DNA of 64,000 nucleotides from Allolobophora icterica (Eukaryota; Annelida; Clitellata; Crassiclitellata; Lumbricidae). The stretch spans positions 37,641,306 through 37,705,305 of the forward strand of contig OY744611.1 of assembly GCA_963556255.1 (NCBI GenBank). The letters run 5' to 3'. Numbering within the stretch: the stretch's first letter is position 1; each line of letters opens with the position of its first letter. The notes beneath the pieces were generated by a model. That model searched no databases. It saw only the letters and a list, made by a program, of their open reading frames with translations, and was not told where the DNA came from. Made by a program: the position numbers and the translations under genes. Positions 1 to 12,596 of the stretch are shown here, piece by piece.

Positions 1-284
1 ATTTTATTAAAGGAATCAAGGTCGACATGTTGCCAGAATGCCCACCTTGAGCCCATAATTATAAGACCCATATTTCCACATGGGACCCGTGTATAGCCCA
101 TATGTGTCCAATCTAATGGCCAGGAACATTTTGGCAAGACACCACTATCAACGTAGGTCCTCAGAGTCTTAGTGAAACGTCGTGAGTGTATGTTGATATT
201 TGTTACAATTATAGACCATAAAATTAGGAGATAATTGACAGTCGTTATCACAATCTCGGGTATCCTTATCATCGGGGCAGATAA

Positions 285-690
285 GATGGTAGTATCCACA
301 AAAGTCTCTTATCTTCACCCAACCTTATCTTAACTTTATCTTATATCACCTGGCCTTTACCTTATCTCACTTTAACGCGTATCTTACCTTCTTTTACATT
401 CTCCAACCCTATCTGATCTTACTCAACCTTATGTTACCTTGCTTAACCTTATCTTCACCCAACCTTATCTTAAGTTAATTCTTAACTTTATCATATCATC
501 TAGCCTTTATCCTATCTCAATTTAACCTTATCTCACCTTATTTTACATTCTCCAACCTTATCTGATCTTACTCAACCTTATTTTACCTTAATAAGGTTAT
601 CCTTATAACCTTATCTTCGCCCAACTTTATGTTAACTTGATCTTATATCACCTAGCCTTTATCCTATCTCACAGAACCTTATCTCACCTT
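285..690. repeat. Degenerate CCTTATC-type tandem repeat
   Basis: Loosely repeated words such as AACCTTATCTTA, CTCACCTTATTTTAC and CTCCAACCTTATCTGATC recur every 10 to 25 bases. The array is interrupted by the inserted element at 695-967 and resumes at about 976-1046. It is strongly pyrimidine-rich on the plus strand and leads straight into the splice acceptor of the exon at 1069. The first 284 bases hold nothing I can identify. Confidence 0.7.
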
Positions 691-694
691 CTCG

Positions 695-967
695 CAGTGC
701 ATATTTTAACTGCATAACTAGTGGGACAAATGTCCCAGTAGTTTTAGGATTTGTCCCAGTAGTTTTAGGATTTGTCCCAGGCAATGTATGTTTAAAGTAT
801 AACTAGTGGGACAAATGTTGCAGGAATTTTAAGATTTGTCCCAGTAACAAATCAATAAGAAGAACATTTTTGGTAGGTGAATTCCTAAAAAAAAGTCATC
901 AACTTCTTTGGGAGATCAATTCGCCCGACTTTGTCCCAGTAGTGTAGATCTGTTAAAATATGCACTG
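695..967. mobile_element. hAT-like MITE (CAGTGCATATTTTAAC ends), 273 bp
   Basis: Perfect 16-bp terminal inverted repeats, CAGTGCATATTTTAAC at the left and its reverse complement at the right. The flanking duplication CCTTCTCG is exact (687-694 and 968-975). An 8-bp target duplication and CA-starting ends are typical of hAT transposons. The inside has no open frame and repeats the word TTTGTCCCAGTAG several times. It is inserted in the CCTTATC tandem repeat. Confidence 0.88.
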
Positions 968-1068
968 CCTTCTCGTATACATTCTCCAACCTTATCTTAT
1001 CTTACTTAACCGTATATGCTACCTTACTTGACCTTATCTTCATTCTTCCCGCATCTGTGTCATTGTAG

Positions 1069-1254
1069 ACTTCGGCGCTTAGCAATCCGTACAGCTACTC
1101 GGGCTATCTGCCCTACACAACCACCTACAGCAAGTACTACGTACCGCCCAGCCACGTGGACTACGGCAGACCCTCGTATAGCGTGTACGAGCCGGGGTAC
1201 GCATCGTACCCGAGGGGTGGGTACTACGTGGGGCGGTCGAGGTACCTGCTCTGA
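1069..1254 (+). CDS. C-terminal exon of a Tyr-rich protein (gene extends left of window)
   Basis: An open frame with no ATG begins right after a pyrimidine-rich acceptor (CATTGTAG, AG at 1067-1068) and ends in TGA at 1252-1254, giving 61 residues. About a quarter are tyrosine, with many Pro, Ser and Gly: it starts TSALSNPYSYSGYLPY, later has YSKYYVPPSHVDYGRPSY and ends GRSRYLL. Third codon positions are very GC-rich, unlike the AT-rich surroundings, which supports real coding. I do not recognise the protein; Tyr/Pro/Gly tails occur in secreted structural, adhesive and matrix proteins, but that is only analogy. Earlier exons must lie to the left of the window. An ATG-initiated frame over the same bases (1016-1384) is a shadow. 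Confidence 0.6.
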   Translation, partial: TSALSNPYSYSGYLPYTTTYSKYYVPPSHVDYGRPSYSVYEPGYASYPRGGYYVGRSRYLL

Positions 1255-2554
1255 TGGGTCATCGATCGATGATCAATCGATTGATTGGCTGATTGGCAAG
1301 ACCCGATCGAACTGTACAGGAGGAATGCCATCGATCGACGTTGAGCTCATCAACTGCCAGCGAAGAAGAAGAAGCGCAGATTAATCCGTTTGCCTTTTCA
1401 TGCTTGGATGGAGTTTTCCTTTTTAAGCCACAGCAAACAGCATCGTCTGTAGCAATCGTTACTTTTAGTTGAATATCCTCGGTATTATCCTCGTCTGCAT
1501 GTGCTGATGACTGTATAGCGCACATGTAGCCTTATAAGCCTACTGTTATTCGTATAGCACATACCTACATCACATTTGTAATCTAATTAGTATACAGGGT
1601 ATGTTCTAAGTTGCAGACTTAAGAGTAGGTCCAACTATACGTTCTAGGTTTGTTGTTACCCTACGCCGCAACTGTAGACTTCAACTTAAGCTTTCCAGAG
1701 ATATTTTCTTATTCGCTTCACGTCCTGTTACACACGGAAAGTAGGCTTTGCAGGCAAATAGGCCAATACTTAATTGACAGGCGTAGGCCCTATAAATATA
1801 TAGTTTGTTTGTTGGAAAATCCATCCACTGTTCAGTTTGTTTCCATTTCTGGATATTTATTTGGTTCCTGTCCACTCCATGTTCTATAGTTTTCTCAGCT
1901 TGAATTTTATTGCAACGCTTGAAAAGAGCTCTAGATTATAGGCAAACCTGCAGAATCGGTCTATTAGGGTTTTCTTGTTAAACCGTTTGTTTTCCCTTTA
2001 TACCCTTATAAAAGCCGGCAGCGTAGAACTAGGCTATTCTGTGTAACCTTTAGCTACTATTTTTCAAGTGTTCAGTACTGAGAAATTTAGTAATCGTGTA
2101 TATACAGCTTATGTTAAGAAACGTAGCCAGTACATAAGAGTGTGTTGCTGTTATCTTCATCGTGTAGAAACATGGTGACTGCGATGAATTTTGAGTTCAG
2201 ACACCGTAGCATTTGCATGATAGAACATGCCCTCCATATTGCAGCCTACAAAATGATAATATGATATTATTGGCTAAATTGCTATGACATGTTCGCAGAA
2301 ACGTTTGACACAGTGACCGATTGGCTAAACGATTGCACGTAGTTTTATTTATTTAATTAATTTATTTTAATCTATTGCTAATTGTTTCGATACAGCGCCA
2401 GAATTTAGTAACAAGCGCCCACAGTTGAGCAAAATAATTTTTCGTTAAAAATTTGCTTAATTTCTGTACGCAACGGAGGTTAGAACTTGCAACACCATCC
2501 GACGGTCACTGTGTCTAACGTTAGGCCTTAGTCTTTACTGAACTTGACGCCAAC
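1255..2554. other. No gene seen
   Basis: Probably the 3' UTR of the exon ending at 1254 at its left edge, then AT-rich DNA. Short frames at 1650-1889 and on the other strand lack splice signals, composition or similarity that would support them. Confidence 0.5.
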
Positions 2555-2562
2555 TTGACACC

Positions 2563-4108
<1,546 letters not shown>

Positions 4109-4116
4109 TTGACACC

Positions 4117-5102
4117 TTATAATTGTCTGTAGATAAGAGCCCTAAGTAGGCTTTAATTTTAGAAATAAAAAAATTACGTTTGTTAGGCCTATTTCTTTGT
4201 TTGGAAATCTTGACGTCGAAAAAATGGAATCCCTTTGGAACAGTTGGGTTAGACAGTACCGGTCCTACCTTCGTCTGGTTTCTGCCCTCATGAGCAGGGA
4301 GGTTCAAATTCCCGACGTCGCCACTCCTCTCCATTTTGAGCATCTTCTTTAAGTCTACGTATCCCTCCTTCATCATCCAAACCAGCATCATCTGTCCAGT
4401 CGTTCTCGTGTCCTCATTCCCTCCGTACAGCATAAGCGATCGATAAAAATAAATACAACCAATGACACTGTTGACACACTTTGATACACGATTTAGAAAC
4501 GCTGTAACTTCTGAATTAAAGAATTCGATTAGCACAAGCCTGTATACGTTGGTCGGCTGCAATCTAAGCACGCATGCCGGGTTCAGCGAGTATAAGCTAT
4601 AGCCTATAGGCACATATTAGACCTATATATATACGCCTATGCAGATCGAACGTATAGGCCTACGCTACAGAGGAACAGAGGAATATTAGAGCAACAGTTT
4701 CCCCTTTTCACTTCAGTCCAGTGACAGACAGTCTAGACAGTCTATAAACAACTTCCAGTAATCTGCTATCAGAGTGGATGAACTGCGTTCACGCAGTGCG
4801 CCGGTCACATAGATCACTATTTGCAAGCTAAATACTGCACAGTGCTGTACGAAATACATTGGATTTTTAAACAGTCGAGTGGCATTTGAAACCAAGATGT
4901 GACAAACAGAGGCTACGGCTAAGGTTAAGTTAATTGCCAAGATCGAAATAATAATCGTAATCGTTAACTCCAAATTTCTAAAGCTCTACTGAGTCTACTC
5001 TAAAGCTAAGTGCAGTGAAAGCACCAGTTTATTCACGAGCGTTGTGAAAATGGTCACACGATGAAATACGTGGCGGAAATGAAGACAAATTGCAGCGACT
5101 AG
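4117..5102. other. No gene; one dispersed-repeat fragment
   Basis: The minus-strand frame at 4095-4613 starts inside the transposon end and has no further support. Positions about 4945-4990 (ATCGTAATCGTTAACTCC and following) resemble, in reverse complement, the dispersed repeat seen at 14837-14916, 19258-19312 and 37913-37984. Confidence 0.5.
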
Positions 5103-6325
5103 GCCTAGCCACATAGAAAGCCCAGGCAACTGTGGATGGTCACTACAATATAAGTATATGTGATTAGCCATATAGAAAGCCCAGGCAACTGTGGATGGTC
5201 ACTACAATATAAGTATATGTGATTAGCCATGTAGAAAGCCCAGGCAACTGTGGATGGTCACTACAATATAAGTATATGTGATTAGCCATGTAGAAAGCCC
5301 AGGCAACTGTGGATGGTCCACTACAATATAAGTATATGTGATTAGCCATATAGAAAGCCCAGGCAACTGTGGATGGTCACTACAATATAAGTATATGTGA
5401 TTAGCCATGTAGAAAGCCCAGGCAACTGTGGATGGTCACTACAATATAAGTATATGTGATTAGCCATATAGAAAGCCCAGGCAACTGTGGATGGTCACTA
5501 CAATATAAGTATATGTGATTAGCCATGTAGAAAGCCCAGGCAACTGTGGATGGTCACTACAATATAAGTATATGTGATTAGCCATATAGAAAGCCCAGGC
5601 AACTGTGGATGGTCACTACAATATAAGTATATGTGATTAGCCATGTAGAAAGCCCAGGCAACTGTGGATGGTCACTACAATATAAGTATATGTGATTAGC
5701 CATGTAGAAAGCCCAGGCAACTGTGGATGGTCACTACAATATAAGTATATGTGATTAGCCATATAGAAAGCCCAGGCAACTGTGGATGGTCACTACAATA
5801 TAAGTATATGTGATTAGCCATGTAGAAAGCCCAGGCAACTGTGGATGGTCACTACAATATAAGTATATGTGATTAGCCATGTAGAAAGCCCAGGCAACTG
5901 TGGATGGTCACTACAATATAAGTATATGTGATTAGCCATATAGAAAGCCCAGGCAACTGTGGATGGTCACTACAATATAAGTATATGTGATTAGCCATGT
6001 AGAAAGCCCAGGCAACTGTGGATGGTCACTACAATATAAGTATATGTGATTAGCCATATAGAAAGCCCAGGCAACTGTGGATGGTCACTACAATATAAGT
6101 ATATGTGATTAGCCATGTAGAAAGCCCAGGCAACTGTGGATGGTCACTACAATATAAGTATATGTGATTAGCCATGTAGAAAGCCCAGGCAACTGTGGAT
6201 GGTCACTACAATATAAGTATATGTGATTAGCCATATAGAAAGCCCAGGCAACTGTGGATGGTCACTACAATATAAGTATATGTGATTAGCCATGTAGAAA
6301 GCCCAGGCAACTGTGGATGGTCAAT
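5103..6325. repeat. 59-bp satellite, about 20.7 copies
   Basis: Unit: AGAAAGCCCAGGCAACTGTG, GATGGTCACTACAATATAAG, then TATATGTGATTAGCCATRT. Copies are almost identical. The main variation is CATATAG versus CATGTAG at the join, plus one inserted C near 5318. The first copy (5103-) and last copy (to 6325, with TCAATGCAATGCG replacing TCACTACAATATA) are the most divergent, as expected at array edges. The 59-base period breaks any reading frame, so the frames that cross it are not genes. Confidence 0.97.
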
Positions 6326-6341
6326 GCAATGCGTATGTGAG

Positions 6342-6511
6342 CAGAGGCGTCTATCCCCCTAAGTCATTGGAGCAACGTCCATATTCCCCCTCTTCTTCCC
6401 CCCTCCCCGTTCCTTCCCCCCTAAAGTGGTGGCACACACATTGACAGATCTTCCCCCCTATTTCTTGGATGGAGCATTTGCTCCAAGGTTTCTATGGTGT
6501 AGACTCCCCTG
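6342..6511. mobile_element. hAT-like MITE, CAGGGGCGTCTATCCCCC family (copy 1)
   Basis: Starts CAGAGGCGTCTATCCCCCT and ends with GTGTAGACTCCCCTG. Flanks TATGTGAG (6334-6341) and CATGTGAG (6512-6519) match at 7 of 8 bases. Its left end matches the reverse complement of the right end of the copy at 18306-18468, so the two lie in opposite orientation. It sits directly against the end of the 59-bp satellite. Confidence 0.8.
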
Positions 6512-6669
6512 CATGTGAGATGGAACATTGCCAAATGAGTAAGTAAGTAGCCTGTATATGACAAGGCACGTTGCATAGAGCAATTACACACATATTTTAA
6601 ATGGACTACAAACAGAACCAGATAATAGGCATCGATAAACATACATGCACAACTATACATAATTACATC

Positions 6670-6943
6670 CATAGGCGTAATTTGTGAGGGGTACGAGGGG
6701 TACCTGTACCCCACTTTTTGGACTGGGGTACAATAGGCCTACACCCACTTTTTAAACAATGCCAATCAATCTTTTAACATTAGCCTACTGCAATTAAAAA
6801 GATGTCTTGTTATTAATATATTGACACAACAATTAATGAGAATACTGGCAGGTTAATACGTCCAAAATGGTCTCCATTCGAAAAGCGAAAGTGGAGAAGA
6901 AATTGGTACCTCCCCCCACTTTTAGACCTAAGTTACCCCCCTG
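6670..6943. mobile_element. hAT-like MITE, CANAGGCGTAATTT family (copy 1), 274 bp
   Basis: Begins CATAGGCGTAATTTGTGAGG and ends AAGTTACCCCCCTG, flanked by the exact 8-bp duplication ATTACATC (6662-6669 and 6944-6951). Its inside carries the words GTACCCCACTTTTTGGACT and CCCACTTTTTAAACAATGCC, shared with the copy at 43542-43731 and partly with 26901-27249. No coding frame. Confidence 0.88.
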
Positions 6944-7929
6944 ATTACATCAATTAGTATAAATCGATTCTAAAAACTACTCTGACACGGATACAGAATG
7001 AAAACAATAGGAACATTGATGTTTTACCTCGGTTTTTACGTTTTAGTCTAGGTATAGGGATTATAGGGTATAGTTAAGGTATAGGGATTTCTAACTGCGC
7101 CACGGGAGCTGCTAACCAGCAGCATTCTGTGCCGGTCCGAAGCCCGGATAAAAGAGGAAAGTTTGCCAGATGGTTGTCGATACTCTGACAGTAAAAAGAC
7201 AAGACGATTGATATCTGATGTCCAGGGTTGGACTGGCTTGCAAAAGCGGCCCGGGAAATTCGGTCATGGGCGGCCCACACTATCGAACGTCGAAGGCACG
7301 AAACCATTCAGGATAAGGCGCCTGGATGGTGCCTGCCAGAGGCGCCGGCAGCGTGACGCACTGGACGCACGTGAGTCCACCACCAAATCAAATGCACACA
7401 AGGCTTAGGCATCGCATAGATATTTTTAACAATTTCACTGTGTAATTCTGGTTTACCATGCAGTATGTATAAATACTAAATAGTATCATATGATATCATA
7501 TGCATATGTTATGCTGTACTTTTATGAGTCACTATGAGTCATGTTTAGTGTATGACTACGAGTGGCAGACAGAGGACGAGTGTGGATGGGAGGAGACGGG
7601 AGGGTGTGCGTCCAATTTTTAAAGCCTGGCGGCGCCCCGGTGCCTGCCAATGCTTTTTGTAACATTTAACACAAAATGGAGGAAATTTTTAGTTAGGCCT
7701 ATTAATGGACCATATGACATACCGGTAATACTGTTAAATGAATTTTAAAAGATTAAAAAATTAACACATATACGTTTTAATTATGTTTGGAATCAATTGT
7801 TACATCATGTAATGCATTGTGCACAGTTTAGTTTATTTGAAAAACTTAACATCGTGATAGAATTAGTAGACACAACTTCCCACAAACACTTAGTATGGCA
7901 GTTTTTTAATCGTATCACAAGTTGACGCC

Positions 7930-9225
7930 AAAACGCCAACGATTTCATCATTAGTAATTCTGAGAATAAGGTCCTATTCACAAGCCATCAGTTTGAAGGA
8001 CCATAAACTTCACTGACTTAGCAAATTTCTTAATCTGTTCAAAATGTATTTCAATTTTGAAAATGACCTCTCACAAGCAAGTTGTGATGAGGATAATGTC
8101 AAAACAAATTTGAATAAGCCAGACTATGCAAACTGAACCTAAGGACAACGTGGTAACAGCAAACAATACATTTTCTGCAAGATTTACATTTATTTCTGCT
8201 CCTGCTGCTGTTTTCTGCTATGGGCTTGTTTCACTTTCTATAGCTTCAGATTGCATGGCGTTTTCTGAGACTGTGTTTGTTATTTCAGCGTCAAATAGCA
8301 AATTATCTATACATAATTTATAATGTCCATATAGTGTCCGTCCGACGATAAACGCTACGTCACAAACGGGTTCTGTTCTATTGTGAAACATAAACCGTTT
8401 GTCTTGACGACGGCGGTCTTGACGACGGCGGTCTTGACGACGGCGGTCTTGACGACGGCGATAACCAACGATACAATATAGGCCTATAATATGACGTCAT
8501 AATATGACGGGAAAATACACTAGTAGTCTAATAGTTTTGAAACTTTCCCATTTTCTTGCAGAGTCAACAAATTGACTTTGCAACTGCTATTTCGTTACAC
8601 TGTAATCAAAGTCTCTGAGCAACTCACTCAGATGCTGTACGGGAATCCTTATCGAAATTTCTACTAAACTGGTAGGATCTAAACAAGACAAATCAGCATG
8701 ATTACCGTGCTCAGAGAATCTGTGTTTCAAAGTATTAATATCTTGATCCATTATAACCGTGTTGTGAACATTTACTCGAAATTTATCTTTCGCATTTTCA
8801 TTTTTCTGGTCTTTAACAAATTCTTCTGGCAATTTCTTTCTTCGTCTAAATATTTTCTGTTTCAAAGCATTCTCAACATCAACGTCGAGATTTCTTTTAT
8901 CTAGTTCGATCACTGTTAGTAAATTCTGAAAAATGTGTAGCTGCTTCAAAAATGACATCAAAGGTTCGATGTATTTGGCTCAGTTCATTGCTAGTAGGCC
9001 TACCTTGAACCATCTTATAGGCTCTTACAATGTCCATGCCGTTTGTTGGCGAATATTGAGTTAACAGAATTGAGTATTCAAACACATTCAAACTCAGTTG
9101 CGCTGTCAAAATAAATTCAAAACTTGTGAAAGAATTCAGGAGAGTTTTTAGAAGAGTTTTCGCTCTGTACCGGACATCATTGTTAAATTTTGTTTGATTC
9201 AGAAATATCATGAAAGCATGCATGT
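7930..9225 (-). pseudogene. hAT-family transposase (ZMYM1-like type), disrupted
   Basis: On the minus strand, 9223-8897 reads a segment with FNNDVRYRAKTLLKTLL and FEFILTAQLSLNVFEYS. After a frame shift, 8961-8587 continues with IFQNLLTVIELDKRNLDVDV and HADLSCLDPTSLVEI. That order of motifs is known from hAT transposases of the zinc-finger-MYM-type-1-like group, including the LSCLDP block. Further along (about 8130-8010) comes the hAT C-terminal dimerisation motif, here LACERSFSKLKYILNRLR, followed by an in-frame stop. The frame shift, the stops and missing sequence before the C-terminal block show it cannot make an active enzyme. It lies within intact hAT ends. Confidence 0.85.
8402..8462. 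repeat. 15-bp tandem repeat, four copies
   Basis: CTTGACGACGGCGGT is repeated four times without change before the array ends in GCGATAACC. It is GC-rich in an AT-rich context and lies inside the hAT element. Confidence 0.9.
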
Positions 9226-9491
9226 TGTAGTATGTCTATGCGCTATAATCAACGGTAAGTTAAAGTTAATAGAGCCTATTGGCACGTAGCCGCACGTTTC
9301 ACATGGCAGTGTAAGTTTCTTCTTAACAACCATGCACTGCCAATATTTCATAATTTATAACACTAGAATTAAGAATTACAACTAAAATATCAATATTTTT
9401 AATCAAATGTTTTCTCTTTTGGGCGTCCGACCCATTCCCCCACCGGGAATTTCTCGGTGTCCCGGTGGGCCAGTCCAAGCCTGCTCATGTC

Positions 9492-9919
9492 AGGCTAAAC
9501 TTGGTACCAATAGGGATGGATGGGAGAGTGCAACGAGTGGATTTGACATGGTCAGGAAGGCATCAGACACCTAAGGCGCTGAGCCCATGGTTATTGATTG
9601 AATGGTTGATAGGGCACATAGGCCTTATATATAATATATATGTATAGGCCTACATATGCAACAGTATGCACATGGATATACTGTATATAATTATATACAC
9701 GACTGCAATCAACAGCAGTCCTGCAGATTAACGGTCTTGAAATAGAGCGAGTTGTCGGCTGAATTACAAGTAACGAGAACAATCCCTCCAGCAGCCGGAA
9801 GAAACTATTTCCGATTGAGTGGCTCTGACGAATGGACATCCTGGATATAGCCATGGTAACAGACCGTCTCGGATTTCTACACTTGGGCCAAAAGGGTCGT
9901 TTGATGCAGTTAATGCAGC
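9492..9919. other. No gene seen
   Basis: Short frames on both strands only, with no splice structure or recognised motif. A short AT-rich patch lies at about 9625-9700. Confidence 0.4.
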
Positions 9920-10360
9920 GACTGAATGAATGAATGACGCAACGAATGAACGAGTAGATAAATAAATTAGTGAATGAACGAATAAACTAATGAACGATGC
10001 AATGAATGCAGTGAACGAACGAACGAATAAATGAATGAATAAATAGATGAATGAATAAATGGATGAATTAATGAACGACATAAAATATACATTGAATGCA
10101 TGAATCAACGAATGAATGAATTAATGAACTAAAGAACGATGCAATAAATGCAGTGAACGAAAGAACGAATGAACGGATAAACGAACGTATAAACGAACGA
10201 ATGCACGAATAAATGAATTAATGAAAGAATATATGTAGCAAATGAGTGAGCGAATGAATGAACGAATGAATGAACGAATGAACGAACGAATGAATGAACG
10301 AACGAATGAACGAATGAACGAACGAATGAATGAATGGATGAATGCAGCAAATGTAGGAAT
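9920..10360. repeat. GAATGAAC tetranucleotide-type microsatellite
   Basis: Interspersed GAAT, GAAC and AAAT tetranucleotides, cleanest at about 10245-10340 (GAATGAACGAACGAATGAAC). Minus-strand frames reading HSFVRSFVHSF over it are translations of the repeat. Confidence 0.95.
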
Positions 10361-11871
10361 GAATGGCCTGTGAAGCAAAAGATCTTATGTTAGTTATGCA
10401 ACCGCAGACTCCGAACATCAACTTCGTTTCCTTCTTTCAAAAGAAGTTCAAGGGATTGGATCGAGGTTTGTATGAGTCCCAATTGCGAGCGCTCTCTTAA
10501 CAACTCAACGCACAACCGCAGGCAATAAATAGAGAATAGGTCCCTGGGACACATGGTCACCCCAGCAGTAGTCATTAATACCCTCGAAACGGACGATGGA
10601 TTCCCAACTAACTATACGCTCCACCCCACATTTACATCAGACCAGGGATATACAAAGAGGTCATACGTTAGACCCTGGTGAGCTTTAGCTAGCGCCAATG
10701 AGTTGCTTTCCGCTCTTACATAAGATCCTATGAAACTTCCCTATAGACTGCCATCATTGTTGTTGTTCTTTCGCTGCTGCTGCGTTGCCCAGGTGATGAG
10801 TGAAAGCGACGAAAGGAACTTAACGCCACGAGAAGTGGCTTGTTGATTAGCCTTGCGACAGTACAGAACAGATAGCAAACCGCATCTGGTCGGGTACACT
10901 TACGCACGTAGAGACTACTAACAGTAGCCTCTAATGTGGCTAGAATGCAGTTATCATGACTGGTTAGGTAATCGAACGCTGTGGCCTACAGACATTAATT
11001 TGGGAGGTGTGTGCCGTTACACCGTTTCTTGTGGACGGCGTGATATTGAATCCGGTGCTAGTTGCCTCTTCTCGCCGTTGTGTGCCACTCCTGTATAGTC
11101 TGGAAACACTTTATCTTTGAAGTTAAAAGAAAACGCTATAAACAAGAACACAGCCGGTCCGTGTACGCCGAGGTGATAAACGTGAAACTTTATAGGTCAA
11201 TGTGATCACCAGAAGACGATTCTTTTCATGACTGAGAACGAAGCAAAGAAGACCAGCGAAGTCAACCAAGATATTTAAATTTATTATTACGCACCACTAG
11301 GCCTATCTAATGACCAAATAACAATCGATGGCGTTGAATAATATTGTGAGCGAAGGACTTCATCAAGGTCCCTACGCAGTGATCGTTTCAGAGGGGGCCA
11401 GAAATGGTACTTTCCGCTTTAAACAATTAGAAGCTAACACAGTATGCTTCGGCACCGACAACAGAACCGTTGCATTCATCGCGTCATTTCACGTTAGCAT
11501 GGGAGCGATCTTTCGGTGTCATGCAGACAGTGGCGCCTACACCCCCCCCAGCTGGAATGGGAGAACAAACCACCTCCACTCTGGCAGACTTGCACATAAG
11601 AGGCTCAGAGGTCACTCAGAACTGTAAAATAATATATGATATTAATCAGCAGCATGCATGGTCCATAACAACAGTTACCACAAGCTAAAAACTGAAATAA
11701 GAAGTTATTATACTATAAATGTTCATTAAAACTGCGTTCTGACCAGTAACGTTAAGCCCCCTACCCTCTACTTCTCCAACCGTGGAAGATCGTTCGCCCA
11801 ACCCCCCAACCCCCCCATAGGTAGACGTCACTGCATGCAGATAAAGTTCATATTCGGCATAACACCAGCTT
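10361..11871. other. No supported gene
   Basis: Two open frames look slightly better than noise but have no support: minus 10575-10390 (61 codons, FSIYCLRLCVELLRERSQLG) and plus 11328-11627 (99 codons, first residues MALNNIVSEGLHQGPYAV). Neither has convincing neighbouring exons or a family I recognise. Confidence 0.4.
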
Positions 11872-12147
11872 ACCTTCGGGAGCTCTTTACCCTGACCTCG
11901 GCCTGCTCTGGTCGCCGATCTCTGCGCTCGGCATCGAGGGGTGACCAAACACGCACTTCGACTAGACAGCATAGAGCTTTCTCGGTCGTAGGTCCCTCTC
12001 TATGGAATCTTACCCTCTGACCTGCGTTCTCTCCCACGGGACATGTCTAGTACCTTTTATAAGAACCTCAAGACTTTCCTTTTTGACCGGGCTTGGGTCG
12101 GGAGCGCCTCTGAGTAGTCGCCTTGAAGGGGCGCTATATAAATTTCG

Positions 12148-12207
<60 letters not shown>
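11872..12207 (+). mobile_element. L2/CR1-like LINE 3' end with (TTGA)n tail
   Basis: The plus strand encodes, with breaks, the end of a CR1/L2-type reverse transcriptase ORF: RRSLRSASRG, then RQHRAFSVVGPSLWN, matching the family pattern of R-A-F-x-V-x-x-P-x-L-W-N. It continues GGGAGCGCCTCTGAGTAGTC and GGGGCGCTATATAAATTTCG, the usual 3' end in these elements, and finishes in about fifteen TTGA repeats (12145-12207). Other fragments of this type lie at 34320-34715, 46680-47105 and 62467-63008. Confidence 0.8.
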
Positions 12208-12208
<1 letters not shown>

Positions 12209-12423
12209 ATTCGCTGTGACTTAGTTATGAATCCTTCAAAAGTTCATATATTTTTGTTGAAATGCAATGCGACTTCAGTAATGTATCTTTATCACAAGCC
12301 ATATCAAAACCAATACTTTTGTCAATGGTCTGTAAGATCTTTGCAGTCCCGTACGCATGCAGTCATGCAGGACGGCGCATACAGCTGCAACCATTCGTCT
12401 CTTGGCCCCATTGAAGATGGGCA

Positions 12424-12430
12424 TATAAAG
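12424..12430 (+). promoter_or_regulatory. TATA box of the peptide-precursor gene
   Basis: GCATATAAAGCG contains TATAAAG. A start of transcription about 25-35 bases on (about 12455) would give a 5' UTR of about 140 bases before the ATG at 12597. No splice acceptor is then needed, although CTGTAG at 12575-12580 could be one. Confidence 0.4.
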
Positions 12431-12596
12431 CGACAGGATCTGCATGCCGCCTGTATAGACCGAGCCTCGTATACCGTCAGCATCGTAACAGAATCCATGC
12501 AGAGTTGAACCACCGACTATCAATACCAGTACCTGATACATCTATCGCATCCTAACATCCTCAACCCCATCGACTGTAGAAGTGACAGGCATCAGA

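Larger units (their letters stand above)
7223..9483 (-). mobile_element. hAT transposon with decayed transposase, 2261 bp
   Basis: Terminal inverted repeats CAGGGTTGGACTGG (7223) and CCAGTCCAAGCCTG (to 9483) are flanked by CTGATGTC (7215-7222) and CTCATGTC (9484-9491), a 7 of 8 match. Inside, the minus strand carries a broken hAT transposase (about 7930-9225). Both the ends and the protein therefore point to a once-autonomous hAT element. The strand given is that of the transposase. A 15-bp tandem repeat (TTGACGACGGCGGTC, four copies, 8402-8462) sits between the C-terminal and middle parts of the transposase. Confidence 0.9.

Noticed and set aside
5103..6325. CRISPR-like array
   Set aside because: The whole 59-bp unit is repeated with no unique spacers, and the genome is clearly eukaryotic. 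It is a satellite.
7163..7408. 81-codon plus-strand frame
   Set aside because: Straddles the left terminus of the hAT element at 7223; chance frame.
10390..10575. 61-codon minus-strand frame with plausible composition
   Set aside because: No neighbouring exons, no motif recognised, and it begins at the edge of a microsatellite.
11328..11627. 99-codon plus-strand frame
   Set aside because: No recognised family, no promoter or splice support; lies just upstream of a LINE fragment.
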